Assembly: GCA_005809115.1 (NCBI GenBank)
Contig: SYLK01000863.1
Span: 1-7,714, forward strand
Source: Planctomyces sp.
GTDB lineage: Bacteria > Planctomycetota > Planctomycetia > Planctomycetales > Planctomycetaceae
Length of the DNA: 7,714 nucleotides
Direction of reading: 5' to 3'
The position numbers and the translations under genes are program-made. Position 1 is the stretch's first letter. Every line of letters begins with the position of its first letter. Shown piece by piece: positions 1 to 5,807 of this stretch. Below the pieces are notes generated by a model. It saw nothing but the letters and a program-made list of their open reading frames with translations, made no database searches and was not told the origin of the DNA.

Positions 1-311
1 CCACAGGCGGTGACATCCTCCTGCCGATCTGCCACAATCAGGTGCCGGGGCCGGCATCATTTGAGTCGGTCATGCAACGCCGGCCGCGAATGCCGTATTT
101 TCGCCAGCGGGGCCGATTGTCGGAGGAACGGGAACGGAAGGAATGCCGCGCGGGTGAATCCGCTCTGGTGTCGACTGCCGGGAAGGCGTTAAGATTGACG
201 CTGGCGGTGGGGAAACGGCTGCTGCCGATATGGGCGACGAGGTACGTACCGGCTGGCCGCCTGCGACGGGGACACGGTGTCCCTCCCGCCGGATTGTTCG
301 CGTCCCTGTGA
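1..311 (+). other. Frame open from the left edge; possible 3' end of an unrecognised gene
   Basis: The frame beginning at base 3 has no stop until TGA at 309-311, about 102 codons, so it could be the tail of a gene that starts outside the window. Its first codons read like protein (TGDILLPICHNQ), but the rest is very arginine-rich and I recognise no domain. A second plus frame is open from 65 to about 157 and also reads as plausible, small-residue-rich protein, so a decayed or frameshifted gene end is possible. The region may equally be non-coding. Bases 312-377 contain only weak hairpins (for example ACGAA/TTCGT arms at 329-333 and 339-343). Confidence 0.2.
241..283. repeat. Two short perfect dyads upstream of the nuclease-like gene
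   Basis: GGTACGTACC at 241-250 is a perfect 10-base palindrome. GGGACAC-G-GTGTCCC at 269-283 is a perfect dyad with 7-base arms around one central base. Their centres are about 30 bases apart, close to three helical turns. They lie 95-137 bases upstream of a gene whose product ends in a probable winged helix, so an operator role can be imagined, but nothing in the sequence proves it. Short palindromes also arise by chance in G+C-rich DNA. Confidence 0.3.
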
Positions 312-377
312 CGCCGCACAGATCCGGAACGAAATCTGTTCGTCAATCCTTCAGTAACGTCATGGACGCCTCGGGAC

Positions 378-1064
378 ATGGCTACGACGCTTCACGAGCA
401 GCTGAAACAGCACTATGTGCGCTGCAGCGACAGACACGAGATCCTGCTGGACGGATTTCGCATCGACGCGATCGACGGCCGCCGGAGGCTGGTGGAGATC
501 CAGTGTGCTTCATTGTCTTCGATCCGGTCGAAGATCCGGCACCTGCTCCGATCTCATCGGGTCATCGTTGTGAAGCCGCTCGCCAGCTACAAACTGATCA
601 TCCGGCAGAGTGCCCGGGATGGTCCGGTGCTGAGTTCGCGAACCAGTCCGCTGCATCAGGGTCTGTTTCATGTGTTTCAGGACCTTGTGCATTTTGTCGA
701 CGTGTTTCCTCATCCGCGGCTGCGGCTGGACGTGCTGCTGACGCACCAGGAGGAGGTCCGTATTCCGCCGACGGGACGGAGTTCGTGGAAGAAGAACTAT
801 CGTGTGGACGATCGTCGGCTGATCTGCGTGGAGCAGCAGACGCGACTGAGCACTCCGCACGAACTGTGGGCATCTCTGAATCTGACGGTGGGCGCCGAGT
901 TTACGACTGTCGAACTGGCGGAGAGTGCCGGCATGCCGCTCTGGCTGGCGCGGAAGGCGGCATACTGTTTCCGGCTGATGAATTATTTTGACGTGTGTGG
1001 CAGACGCGGCCGACTGGTTGTCTACAGGCTGTCGGACGGACAGCGGCGGGGACGTGCAGCCTGA
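378..1064 (+). CDS. Putative PD-(D/E)XK-like nuclease domain protein with C-terminal winged helix
   Basis: The protein has 228 residues. The N-terminal part carries the pattern of the PD-(D/E)XK nuclease fold: E21 in an early helix, D30 in the strand FRIDAI, E40-I-Q42 in the strand LVEIQ, then a helix with K52 (SIRSKIRHLL) and a hydrophobic strand (RVIVVKP). Residues about 95-160 form a middle segment rich in basic residues and hydrophobic strands. Residues about 175-217 look like a winged helix: FTTVELAESAGMP, a recognition-like helix (LARKAAYCFRLM) and a basic wing ending LVVYRL. The layout resembles a conserved planctomycete hypothetical family as I remember it. ATG 378 is chosen because an in-frame stop lies at 309-311 and no better start is visible; the ribosome-binding site is weak. 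DNA cleavage is an inference: the EXQ variant occurs in active and inactive members. The next gene begins 104 bases downstream, so any operon link is loose. Confidence 0.8.
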   Translation: MATTLHEQLKQHYVRCSDRHEILLDGFRIDAIDGRRRLVEIQCASLSSIRSKIRHLLRSHRVIVVKPLASYKLIIRQSARDGPVLSSRTSPLHQGLFHVFQDLVHFVDVFPHPRLRLDVLLTHQEEVRIPPTGRSSWKKNYRVDDRRLICVEQQTRLSTPHELWASLNLTVGAEFTTVELAESAGMPLWLARKAAYCFRLMNYFDVCGRRGRLVVYRLSDGQRRGRAA

Positions 1065-1154
1065 TGTGTCGAGCATGGCTGAATCTCCCTGGCAGGAGCG
1101 ATCTTTTCAGAGGCAGTCAGGCCCCGGGAAACAATCAATTGTGGTATGGCTCGT

Positions 1155-1159
1155 GAGGA
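1155..1159 (+). promoter_or_regulatory. Ribosome-binding site that fixes the aminotransferase start
   Basis: GAGGA at 1155-1159 touches the upstream ATG at 1160 with no spacing but lies 9 bases before the in-frame ATG at 1169. The second ATG is therefore the likely start, giving a protein three residues shorter. Confidence 0.6.
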
Positions 1160-1168
1160 ATGTTTTCC

Positions 1169-2287
1169 ATGAGTGAATCGTGGATCGCTGATCGGATGCA
1201 TCGGATTGATGCGTCTGGTATCAGGAAGGTATTCGACCTCGCCGCGACGATGGAGCGGCCGGTGAATCTGAGTATCGGTCAGCCGCACTTTGCGACACCG
1301 CAGCCCATTCAGGACGCGCTGTGTCGCGCGGTCCGGGAAGGGAAGAACGCGTACAGTCAGACGCAGGGCATACCTCCGCTGCTGCGACTTCTGCAGCAGG
1401 ACGTGGATCAGCGGTACGGTCACCCGGATCGGCGTGTATTCGTGACATCGGGAACCAGCGGGGCACTGATGCTCGCACTGTGCACGCTGGTGAACCCGGA
1501 CGATGAGGTGATCATATTCGACCCCTGGTTCGTGATGTACAAGCATCTGACCACGCTGGCCGGCGGACGCGTCGTGCAGGTCTCCACGTATCCGGACTTT
1601 CGGATTCGCCGGGAAGCGCTGGAAGCGGCAATTACACCTCGAACAAAAGTCATCCTGTGCAACAGCCCGGGCAATCCCACCGGGGCTGTGGCTTCTGCCG
1701 CCGAAATGCGGATGCTGGCCGAGGTCGCGACAGAGCACAATCTGGCGCTGATCAGTGATGAGATCTACCGGGCGTTCTGCTACGACGAACCATTTCACAG
1801 TCCGGCCGAATGGAATGATCGGACGATCGTGATTGATGGATTCAGCAAGTCCCATTCGATGACCGGTCTGCGGCTGGGTTACATCCATGGACCGGACTGT
1901 CTGATTCAGCAGATGCTGAAGCTGCAGCAGTTCACGTTTGTCTGTGCGCCGCACCCCGTCCAGTGGGCCGGAGTCACTGCCTGGGAGCTGGACCTGACCG
2001 GTTATCAGGCAGACTACCGCAGGAAACGCGACCTGATGGTCAGTCTGCTGGAGTCTGATTTCGAAATTGCCGGGGGGCAGGGCGCCTTTTACCTGTTCCT
2101 CAAGACGCCGTGGGGGACTGGAACGGAGTTCGTGACCGCAGCGATTCGCAATAATTTGCTGATCATTCCTGGCAGTGTGTTCAGTCCGGCCGACACGCAT
2201 TTTCGACTGTCGTTTGCCGCAGATGACGATGTCTTACGAGAGGGAGCGCAGATTCTCTGTCGCCTGGCGCGCAGCGGAAAACCATGA
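1169..2287 (+). CDS. PLP-dependent class I/II aminotransferase (aspartate aminotransferase-like)
   Basis: The predicted product is a cytoplasmic 372-residue fold-type I aminotransferase transferring an amino group between an amino acid and a 2-oxo acid through pyridoxal phosphate. The key residues are all visible: the substrate-entry segment LSIGQPHFATP (34-44), the cofactor-phosphate loop TSGTSGA (93-99), N169 in NSPGNPTG, D197 and Y200 in SDEIY, the Schiff-base lysine K227 in GFSKSHSMTGLRLGY, and R346 in HFRLSFA for the substrate carboxylate. The length is normal for the AspC/PatA-like branch. The exact substrate cannot be read from sequence. Histidinol-phosphate aminotransferase (HisC) is less likely because the N-terminal motif is of the aspartate-aminotransferase type, although hisH and hisA lie about 3 kb downstream. 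The start at 1169 is preferred over 1160 because of the GAGGA spacing. The gene ends with TGA at 2285-2287 and a 235-base gap follows. Confidence 0.93.
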   Translation: MSESWIADRMHRIDASGIRKVFDLAATMERPVNLSIGQPHFATPQPIQDALCRAVREGKNAYSQTQGIPPLLRLLQQDVDQRYGHPDRRVFVTSGTSGALMLALCTLVNPDDEVIIFDPWFVMYKHLTTLAGGRVVQVSTYPDFRIRREALEAAITPRTKVILCNSPGNPTGAVASAAEMRMLAEVATEHNLALISDEIYRAFCYDEPFHSPAEWNDRTIVIDGFSKSHSMTGLRLGYIHGPDCLIQQMLKLQQFTFVCAPHPVQWAGVTAWELDLTGYQADYRRKRDLMVSLLESDFEIAGGQGAFYLFLKTPWGTGTEFVTAAIRNNLLIIPGSVFSPADTHFRLSFAADDDVLREGAQILCRLARSGKP

Positions 2288-2302
2288 TTTCGTGCAGAAA
2301 TC

Positions 2303-2335
2303 CCGAATTTTTGTCCCGCCAGGGCCGAATTTTTG
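2303..2335 (+). repeat. Direct repeat CCGAATTTTTG, two copies 22 bases apart
   Basis: CCGAATTTTTG occurs at 2303-2313 and 2325-2335, a period of 22 bases (about two helical turns), starting 16 bases after the aminotransferase stop. The T-runs stand out in G+C-rich surroundings. They could be paired protein-binding sites, upstream A/T-rich promoter elements for the DUF1559 gene, or part of transcript termination. The stretch between the copies does not fold into a convincing hairpin. Confidence 0.4.
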
Positions 2336-2395
2336 GGCGAATGATCTGGGAATTCGTGGCAGGAAACTGAACAATATGCAGCTGGTGACGGATCA

Positions 2396-2496
2396 GTCTG
2401 CAGAAGCAGCAGTGCTTCAGACAGTTTCTGAGACCTCGTTTTCGTTCTGCGGTCAGTCGGTGTATGTGTCTTCAACTGCCGTCAGTCCCGGGCAGT
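2396..2496 (+). other. Probable 5' leader of the DUF1559 gene with two weak hairpins
   Basis: The first hairpin pairs GTCTG+AAGC (2396-2400 and 2404-2407, three-base bulge) with GCTTCAGAC (2414-2422) around a 6-base loop. The second pairs ACTGCC (2475-2480) with GGCAGT (2491-2496) around a 10-base loop, 14 bases before the ribosome-binding site. Both are modest. I see no known riboswitch pattern and no promoter I would defend. Confidence 0.25.
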
Positions 2497-2510
2497 CCAT
2501 CTGTGAACCA

Positions 2511-2516
2511 AAGGGG
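2511..2516 (+). promoter_or_regulatory. Ribosome-binding site that fixes the DUF1559 start
   Basis: AAGGGG at 2511-2516 lies six bases before ATG 2523. The frame is open upstream to 2175, but this site and the prepilin-type N-terminus that follows place the true start at 2523. Confidence 0.65.
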
Positions 2517-2522
2517 AAAAAC

Positions 2523-3665
2523 ATGCGAATTCCACGTCAACGATCAGCGGGCTTCACGCTGATCGAGCTTCTGGTGGTGATTGCGATCATTGCCATTCTG
2601 ATTGCCCTGCTGCTGCCGGCGATTCAGAAGGCACGCGAGTCGGCTCGTCGGGCACAGTGCCAGAATAACCTCAAACAGATCGGTCTGGCTCTCCACAATT
2701 ATCATGACTCACATCTGGTGTTTCCGCCGGGACAGATGGTCTTTAGCTGGGCCGGGAATCTCACCACGCCAACCGCGACCAATGTCAATCTGCTGCAGAC
2801 CTTCCGTTACGCGGACCCTCGCGAGCCGGTCGATTCGTCGATCAATCTCGGCCTGCACGGTACCAGCTGGATGTTCCATATTCTGCCATTCATTGAGCAG
2901 GCGCAAGTTTACAACGCCTGGCGAATCGATCTCAATGTGTGGAACAACTCGAGTATTCTGAATGACGTTTCGGGGCTGTGGCGAACGACGGGAAACGCTC
3001 CGACACAGACCGATATTCCGGCGTTCTATTGCCCATCGCGGCGTGCCAAACTGGAGCGAGCCCGATTCTCGCAGAATCTCTACATCGATTCGCCGCCCCT
3101 GGCAGCGGTGGCACTGCCGGTTCCCGGGGTCATCGCCGGCGGAAATGACTACGTCGGCTGTGCGGGTGCAGGGCTGCTGTTTGCCGATGATCCGGTGATT
3201 CGTGCCACCTGGGATCCGACGCCCGGACAGATCCAGTGGCTCAACAATCTGCCGGTACTGGTGGGCGGGCTCAATCCGAACAACCTCTACCTGCTGCAGG
3301 GGAATATCGGCATTTTTTACCCCAACAGTTCGGTCCGGATTGATGACATCAAGGACGGCACCTCGCACACCATCATGGTCAGCGAAGGCGAACGGTTCGA
3401 TCTGAAGGTGAATCCGGCAGCACGTCTCCACACGCAGCGAGCCGATGACGGCTGGGCCTGGGGGGGGCCGGCGACGCTGTTTTCCACTCAGGTTGGCCCC
3501 AACAAGCGACTGCACTTCGCCTACTCCGGAAGCGCGCATGAAGGGATCATCCAGGCCGCTCTGGCCGATGGTTCCGTGACACGGATCAGTGAAAGCATCA
3601 GTGAGCAGGTCTTCCAGCGGCTCGGCAGTCGCTCGCAGGGCATCGCCACCGGCGGAGGATTCTGA
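2523..3665 (+). CDS. DUF1559 family protein with prepilin-like N-terminus (H-X9-DG protein)
   Basis: The protein has 380 residues. A short basic leader (MRIPRQRSAG) is followed by FTLIELLVVI: the prepilin peptidase site lies between G10 and F11, with the conserved glutamate E15 at +5, and a hydrophobic helix runs to about residue 32. The segment ARRAQCQNNLKQIGLALHNY (41-60) is typical of the family. FYCPSRR (168-174) and DDIKDGTSHTIMVSEG (274-289) match conserved family blocks. Near the end, H339 is followed by exactly nine residues and then D349-G350 (DGSVTRISESI), the H-X9-DG signature. The protein should be anchored or exported as a pseudopilin-like envelope protein, with the C-terminal beta domain outside the cytoplasm. 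The function of the family is not established. The length is typical, and no residue of the signature is missing. The gene downstream encodes a possible partner with a transthyretin-like domain. Confidence 0.95.
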   Translation: MRIPRQRSAGFTLIELLVVIAIIAILIALLLPAIQKARESARRAQCQNNLKQIGLALHNYHDSHLVFPPGQMVFSWAGNLTTPTATNVNLLQTFRYADPREPVDSSINLGLHGTSWMFHILPFIEQAQVYNAWRIDLNVWNNSSILNDVSGLWRTTGNAPTQTDIPAFYCPSRRAKLERARFSQNLYIDSPPLAAVALPVPGVIAGGNDYVGCAGAGLLFADDPVIRATWDPTPGQIQWLNNLPVLVGGLNPNNLYLLQGNIGIFYPNSSVRIDDIKDGTSHTIMVSEGERFDLKVNPAARLHTQRADDGWAWGGPATLFSTQVGPNKRLHFAYSGSAHEGIIQAALADGSVTRISESISEQVFQRLGSRSQGIATGGGF

Positions 3666-3678
3666 TTTCCCCGGCAGC

Positions 3679-3709
3679 GACGGAGCAGAGCACCGGCTCT
3701 GTTGCCGTC
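3679..3709 (+). terminator. Stem-loop after the DUF1559 gene, terminator-like but without a U-tract
   Basis: GACGGAGCAGAGC (3679-3691) pairs with GCTCTGTTGCCGTC (3696-3709) around the tetraloop ACCG, with one bulged G at 3704 and one G-T wobble; C3678-G3710 can add a pair. It starts 13 bases after the DUF1559 stop. The bases after it are GGAGGAAG rather than a T-run, so this is not a standard intrinsic terminator. It may stabilise the 3' end of the message or affect expression of the next gene. Confidence 0.45.
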
Positions 3710-3723
3710 GGGAGGAAGATACC

Positions 3724-3843
3724 GTGCAGGATTTCCACATCGCCAGGTCAGCGGCTCCATGCTCTGGCCTGGCGTTGTGCTTTTCGCTCCTTCCCTCGCT
3801 GCTGATCCGCCGTTCGCCTGCGGGTCCTGGTTTTTCCGAGTGA
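3724..3843 (+). CDS. Possible 39-residue leader peptide or small membrane protein
   Basis: GTG 3724 is preceded by GGGAGGAAG (GGAGG at 3711-3715, 8 bases away), one of the strongest ribosome-binding sites in the window. The frame encodes 39 residues (VQDFHIARSAAP...), with a hydrophobic core GLALCFSLLPSLLI and a basic IRR after it. It ends with TGA at 3841-3843, five bases before the ATG of the next gene and overlapping an in-frame GTG (3840) of that gene, so translational coupling is possible. Against it: the peptide matches nothing I know, has a non-ATG start, and the competing frame over the same bases is also open. Confidence 0.3.
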   Translation: MQDFHIARSAAPCSGLALCFSLLPSLLIRRSPAGPGFSE

Positions 3844-3848
3844 CGGCT

Positions 3849-5054
3849 ATGACCATTTCATACACATGCACGGCCTGCGGAGCGGTCCTGAAAATCCGCG
3901 ACGAAAAAGCTGGCACCGAGGCGAAATGCCCCAAATGCAGGACAGCCTTCGTTGTGCCGCACCTCGCAGAATCCGCTGACAGCGATGTTGTGATCGGTGC
4001 CGCCATCTCCTCGGACGCAGCTAATGCGGCACCGTCCGCGGCTGAGCCGTCCGCGGCTGAGCCGTCCGCGGCTGAGCCGTCCCCGGCTGAGCTGTCGGCA
4101 ACGGGCAATCCGGTGATCAGGAAACAGCCCGCAAAGAAACAGCCGGCGACGAAACAGCCGGCAGACGAGCGGATCGAAGATGACGACGACGCCGTTGCCG
4201 AAAAATTCCTGTTTTCCGATCCGTCAGAAACTGAATCCTTACCGGGACCGAGTGACGAGATCACCGCCGGGGACTTTGATGACGATGTGGACGAGCCGTT
4301 CGAAGTCACACCGGGCGCCCCCCCGGACGATTTCGATCCGCTGGACGTGCTGAGCACGCGGTCTCAGTCCGGAGCGCGCCCGAGTACAGCGGGTGCGGGG
4401 GACGAAAAGAAAGTCAGCGTCGCTGATATGATGCGGGACTTCAACGCCTCCAAAAAGAAGCGCGCCGCACGGCAAAAGAATTCCGAGGAGTCGGAACAGA
4501 CCGAAGTTGTGGCGACATCGGGAAGTGCGGCCGAGGCGATTGCCCGCGCCTACCAGCAGAAACGCGAATCGGCAGCGGCTCCCAAAGTCAGGAGGCCGAC
4601 ACGTGCGGATGCCGAGCGAAAACTGATGAACGCCAGGCTGAAGCGGGCGATTCCCGCGGTGCTGGGTTCGCTGCTGCTGGGCTACGGGCTCTTTTTTCTG
4701 ATCACTCTCAAATCGTATTCCGGCGTGCCGCTCGCACCGGTGAGTGGAAACCTCACACAGGAGAATCACACACTGAAGGACTTCAGGATCACGCTGGTGC
4801 CGATCCTCACGGACGAAGAAAGCCAGCAGGCATCGAACGGCAGGGGAGCCCCCGGAAAGTCAACTTCGTTCGGATTCACCAACGAAAAAGGGGAATTCTA
4901 CATGCGCTACACGGCCGAGGTGGACGGGGCAGCGATCTGTGAAAGCCGGGTGGAGATCTATAACCCGTCCGGTGTGCCGGTCGCGGTGCCCGAATCGTTT
5001 TCCCGGGTGACCGTAAAGGCGGATGGCCCCAACGAACTGATCATCTCGCTCTGA
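3849..5054 (+). CDS. Zinc-ribbon, single-pass membrane protein with transthyretin-like C-terminal domain
   Basis: The protein has 401 residues. It opens with a zinc ribbon: C7-x2-C10, 16 residues, C27-x2-C30 (YTCTACG ... KCPKCRTAF). Residues about 40-265 look disordered: AEPSA repeats (64-80), KQPA repeats (91-105), an acidic stretch (EDDDD, FDDDVDE) and then a basic, alanine-rich segment. A hydrophobic helix at about 267-287 (AIPAVLGSLLLGYGLFFLITL) is preceded by RLKR, predicting the zinc ribbon inside and the C-terminus outside. Residues about 296-401 resemble a carboxypeptidase-regulatory/transthyretin-like domain (VSGNLTQ, FTNEKGEFYMRYT, VPESFSRVTVKADGPNELIISL). ATG 3849 is chosen because such zinc ribbons normally start a protein; the frame is open upstream to a TTG at 3702, and GTG 3840 is an alternative. 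The ribosome-binding site is weak. The function is unknown; its place after a DUF1559 gene suggests an envelope role. Confidence 0.85.
   Translation: MTISYTCTACGAVLKIRDEKAGTEAKCPKCRTAFVVPHLAESADSDVVIGAAISSDAANAAPSAAEPSAAEPSAAEPSPAELSATGNPVIRKQPAKKQPATKQPADERIEDDDDAVAEKFLFSDPSETESLPGPSDEITAGDFDDDVDEPFEVTPGAPPDDFDPLDVLSTRSQSGARPSTAGAGDEKKVSVADMMRDFNASKKKRAARQKNSEESEQTEVVATSGSAAEAIARAYQQKRESAAAPKVRRPTRADAERKLMNARLKRAIPAVLGSLLLGYGLFFLITLKSYSGVPLAPVSGNLTQENHTLKDFRITLVPILTDEESQQASNGRGAPGKSTSFGFTNEKGEFYMRYTAEVDGAAICESRVEIYNPSGVPVAVPESFSRVTVKADGPNELIISL
4032..4091 (+). repeat. Four tandem 15-base units encoding a PSAAE-type repeat
   Basis: The unit CCGTCCGCGGCTGAG occurs at 4032-4046, 4047-4061 and 4062-4076 without change, then at 4077-4091 with one substitution (G to C). 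It encodes P-S-A-A-E in the linker after the zinc ribbon. The identity of the units suggests recent in-frame slippage. Confidence 0.9.
4119..4163 (+). repeat. Three degenerate 15-base units encoding x-K-Q-P-A
   Basis: Units at 4119-4133, 4134-4148 and 4149-4163 encode RKQPA, KKQPA and TKQPA. They differ at a few bases, so this array is older or less constrained than the one at 4032-4091. It gives a basic patch between the repeat linker and the acidic stretch. Confidence 0.75.
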
Positions 5055-5060
5055 ACACGT

Positions 5061-5077
5061 CAACTCGCTCTGAGTTG
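5061..5077 (+). terminator. Small perfect hairpin just after the zinc-ribbon gene
   Basis: CAACTC (5061-5066) pairs with GAGTTG (5072-5077) around a 5-base loop, seven bases after the stop. No T-run follows, so termination would be weak at best. TCGCTCTGA, which forms the end of the gene including its stop (5046-5054), is repeated at 5065-5073 inside this hairpin, as if a short segment had been duplicated. Confidence 0.25.
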
Positions 5078-5126
5078 TCTGCTGAACGAGTTCCCTGCTT
5101 CTGCCAGCCGGACCAGAAAAATTCAC

Positions 5127-5807
5127 ATGTCGTCCACGGTCATCGTCGATTATGGAATGGGAAATCTCCGCAGCGTCCAGAAGGCTTTCGAACGTGTGGG
5201 TGAGCCGGCGGAAATCAGTGGCTCTGCCGCAACCATCGCCGCAGCCACGCGGCTGATCCTGCCGGGTGTGGGCGCTTTCCGGGATGCGATTGCGTCCCTG
5301 CGGCAGCACGGTCTGATCGGCGTTGTCCGGGATCATATTCTGGCAGACCGGCCGTTCCTGGGAATCTGCCTGGGAATGCAGCTCCTGCTGGAAGTCTCCT
5401 GTGAGGATGGTGAGCATGCCGGACTTGGCATCATTCCCGGCACTGTGCGCCGGTTCGATCTGCCGCCGGAGTACAAGATTCCCCACATGGGGTGGAACCG
5501 ACTGCAGCCAGTGAATTCCGCTGTCATCACGCCGTTGTTCAGTGCGGCAGCAGAGAATGCCTGGTACTATTTTGTGCACAGCTATTACGTTGATCCCGCT
5601 GACGCCGGCTGGATCGCCTGCACGACGGATTACGGCCGGCCGTTTGTCTCGGCAGTCGCCCGCGGGAATGTGTTCGCCACGCAGTTCCACCCGGAAAAGA
5701 GTCAGGCCGCTGGTCTGCAGCTGCTGCGCAATTTTGTAGCCGCCACCTCTCCCGATCTGACATCTCAACAGGCATTGCGTCATGCTGCAGCTGCTCCCCG
5801 CGATTGA
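5127..5807 (+). CDS. hisH: Imidazole glycerol phosphate synthase, glutamine amidotransferase subunit HisH
   Basis: HisH hydrolyses glutamine and passes the ammonia to HisF, which converts PRFAR into imidazole glycerol phosphate and AICAR in histidine biosynthesis (cytoplasm). The 226-residue product opens with VIVDYGMGNLRSVQKAFERVG, classic for HisH. The oxyanion-strand motif PGVGAF is at 46-51. The nucleophile is C81 in GICLGMQ, and the catalytic H188 and E190 lie in QFHPEKS. HMGWNRL (120-126) and YYFVHSYY (147-154) are further family blocks. The length is about 20 residues above the usual ~200; the extra is an alanine-rich C-terminal tail after NFVA. ATG 5127 is the first start matching the family N-terminus, but no clear ribosome-binding site precedes it. 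The 3' end overlaps hisA by 26 bases, indicating coupled translation. The partner hisF is not in the window. Confidence 0.97.
   Translation: MSSTVIVDYGMGNLRSVQKAFERVGEPAEISGSAATIAAATRLILPGVGAFRDAIASLRQHGLIGVVRDHILADRPFLGICLGMQLLLEVSCEDGEHAGLGIIPGTVRRFDLPPEYKIPHMGWNRLQPVNSAVITPLFSAAAENAWYYFVHSYYVDPADAGWIACTTDYGRPFVSAVARGNVFATQFHPEKSQAAGLQLLRNFVAATSPDLTSQQALRHAAAAPRD

Noticed and set aside
230..991. Plus-strand frame of 253 codons overlapping the nuclease-like gene
   Set aside because: It is longer than the chosen frame over much of the region, but its translation is rich in Arg, Ser, Ala and Pro with no fold pattern, whereas the chosen frame has a coherent nuclease-like plus winged-helix layout.
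378..1064. Restriction-modification or other defence island
   Set aside because: No methylase, helicase, toxin, integrase or mobile-element gene is visible around the nuclease-like gene; its neighbours are metabolic and envelope genes.
1022..2200. Long minus-strand frame (392 codons) opposite the aminotransferase
   Set aside because: It is the antisense of a gene with complete catalytic motifs; its translation is low in hydrophobic blocks and rich in Arg, His and Gln, as expected from the shadow of G/C-biased codons.
1169..2287. Calling the aminotransferase HisC because hisH and hisA are nearby
   Set aside because: The motif LSIGQPHFATP and the general layout are of the aspartate-aminotransferase type, and three other features separate it from hisH.
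2175..2522. N-terminal extension of the DUF1559 protein
   Set aside because: The prepilin-type leader must be close to the N-terminus, and AAGGGG sits six bases before ATG 2523.
2709..3740. Minus-strand frame of 343 codons opposite the DUF1559 gene
   Set aside because: Antisense shadow of a clearly recognisable family member; no domain or reasonable start context.
3702..3848. N-terminal extension of the zinc-ribbon protein from TTG 3702
   Set aside because: Zinc ribbons of this type begin at the protein start, and the first bases of the extension lie inside the stem-loop at 3679-3709.
3521..4357. Minus-strand frame with Ser/Gly/Ala-rich repeats
   Set aside because: The repeats are the reverse reading of the plus-strand repeat linker, and the frame spans two genes and a spacer.
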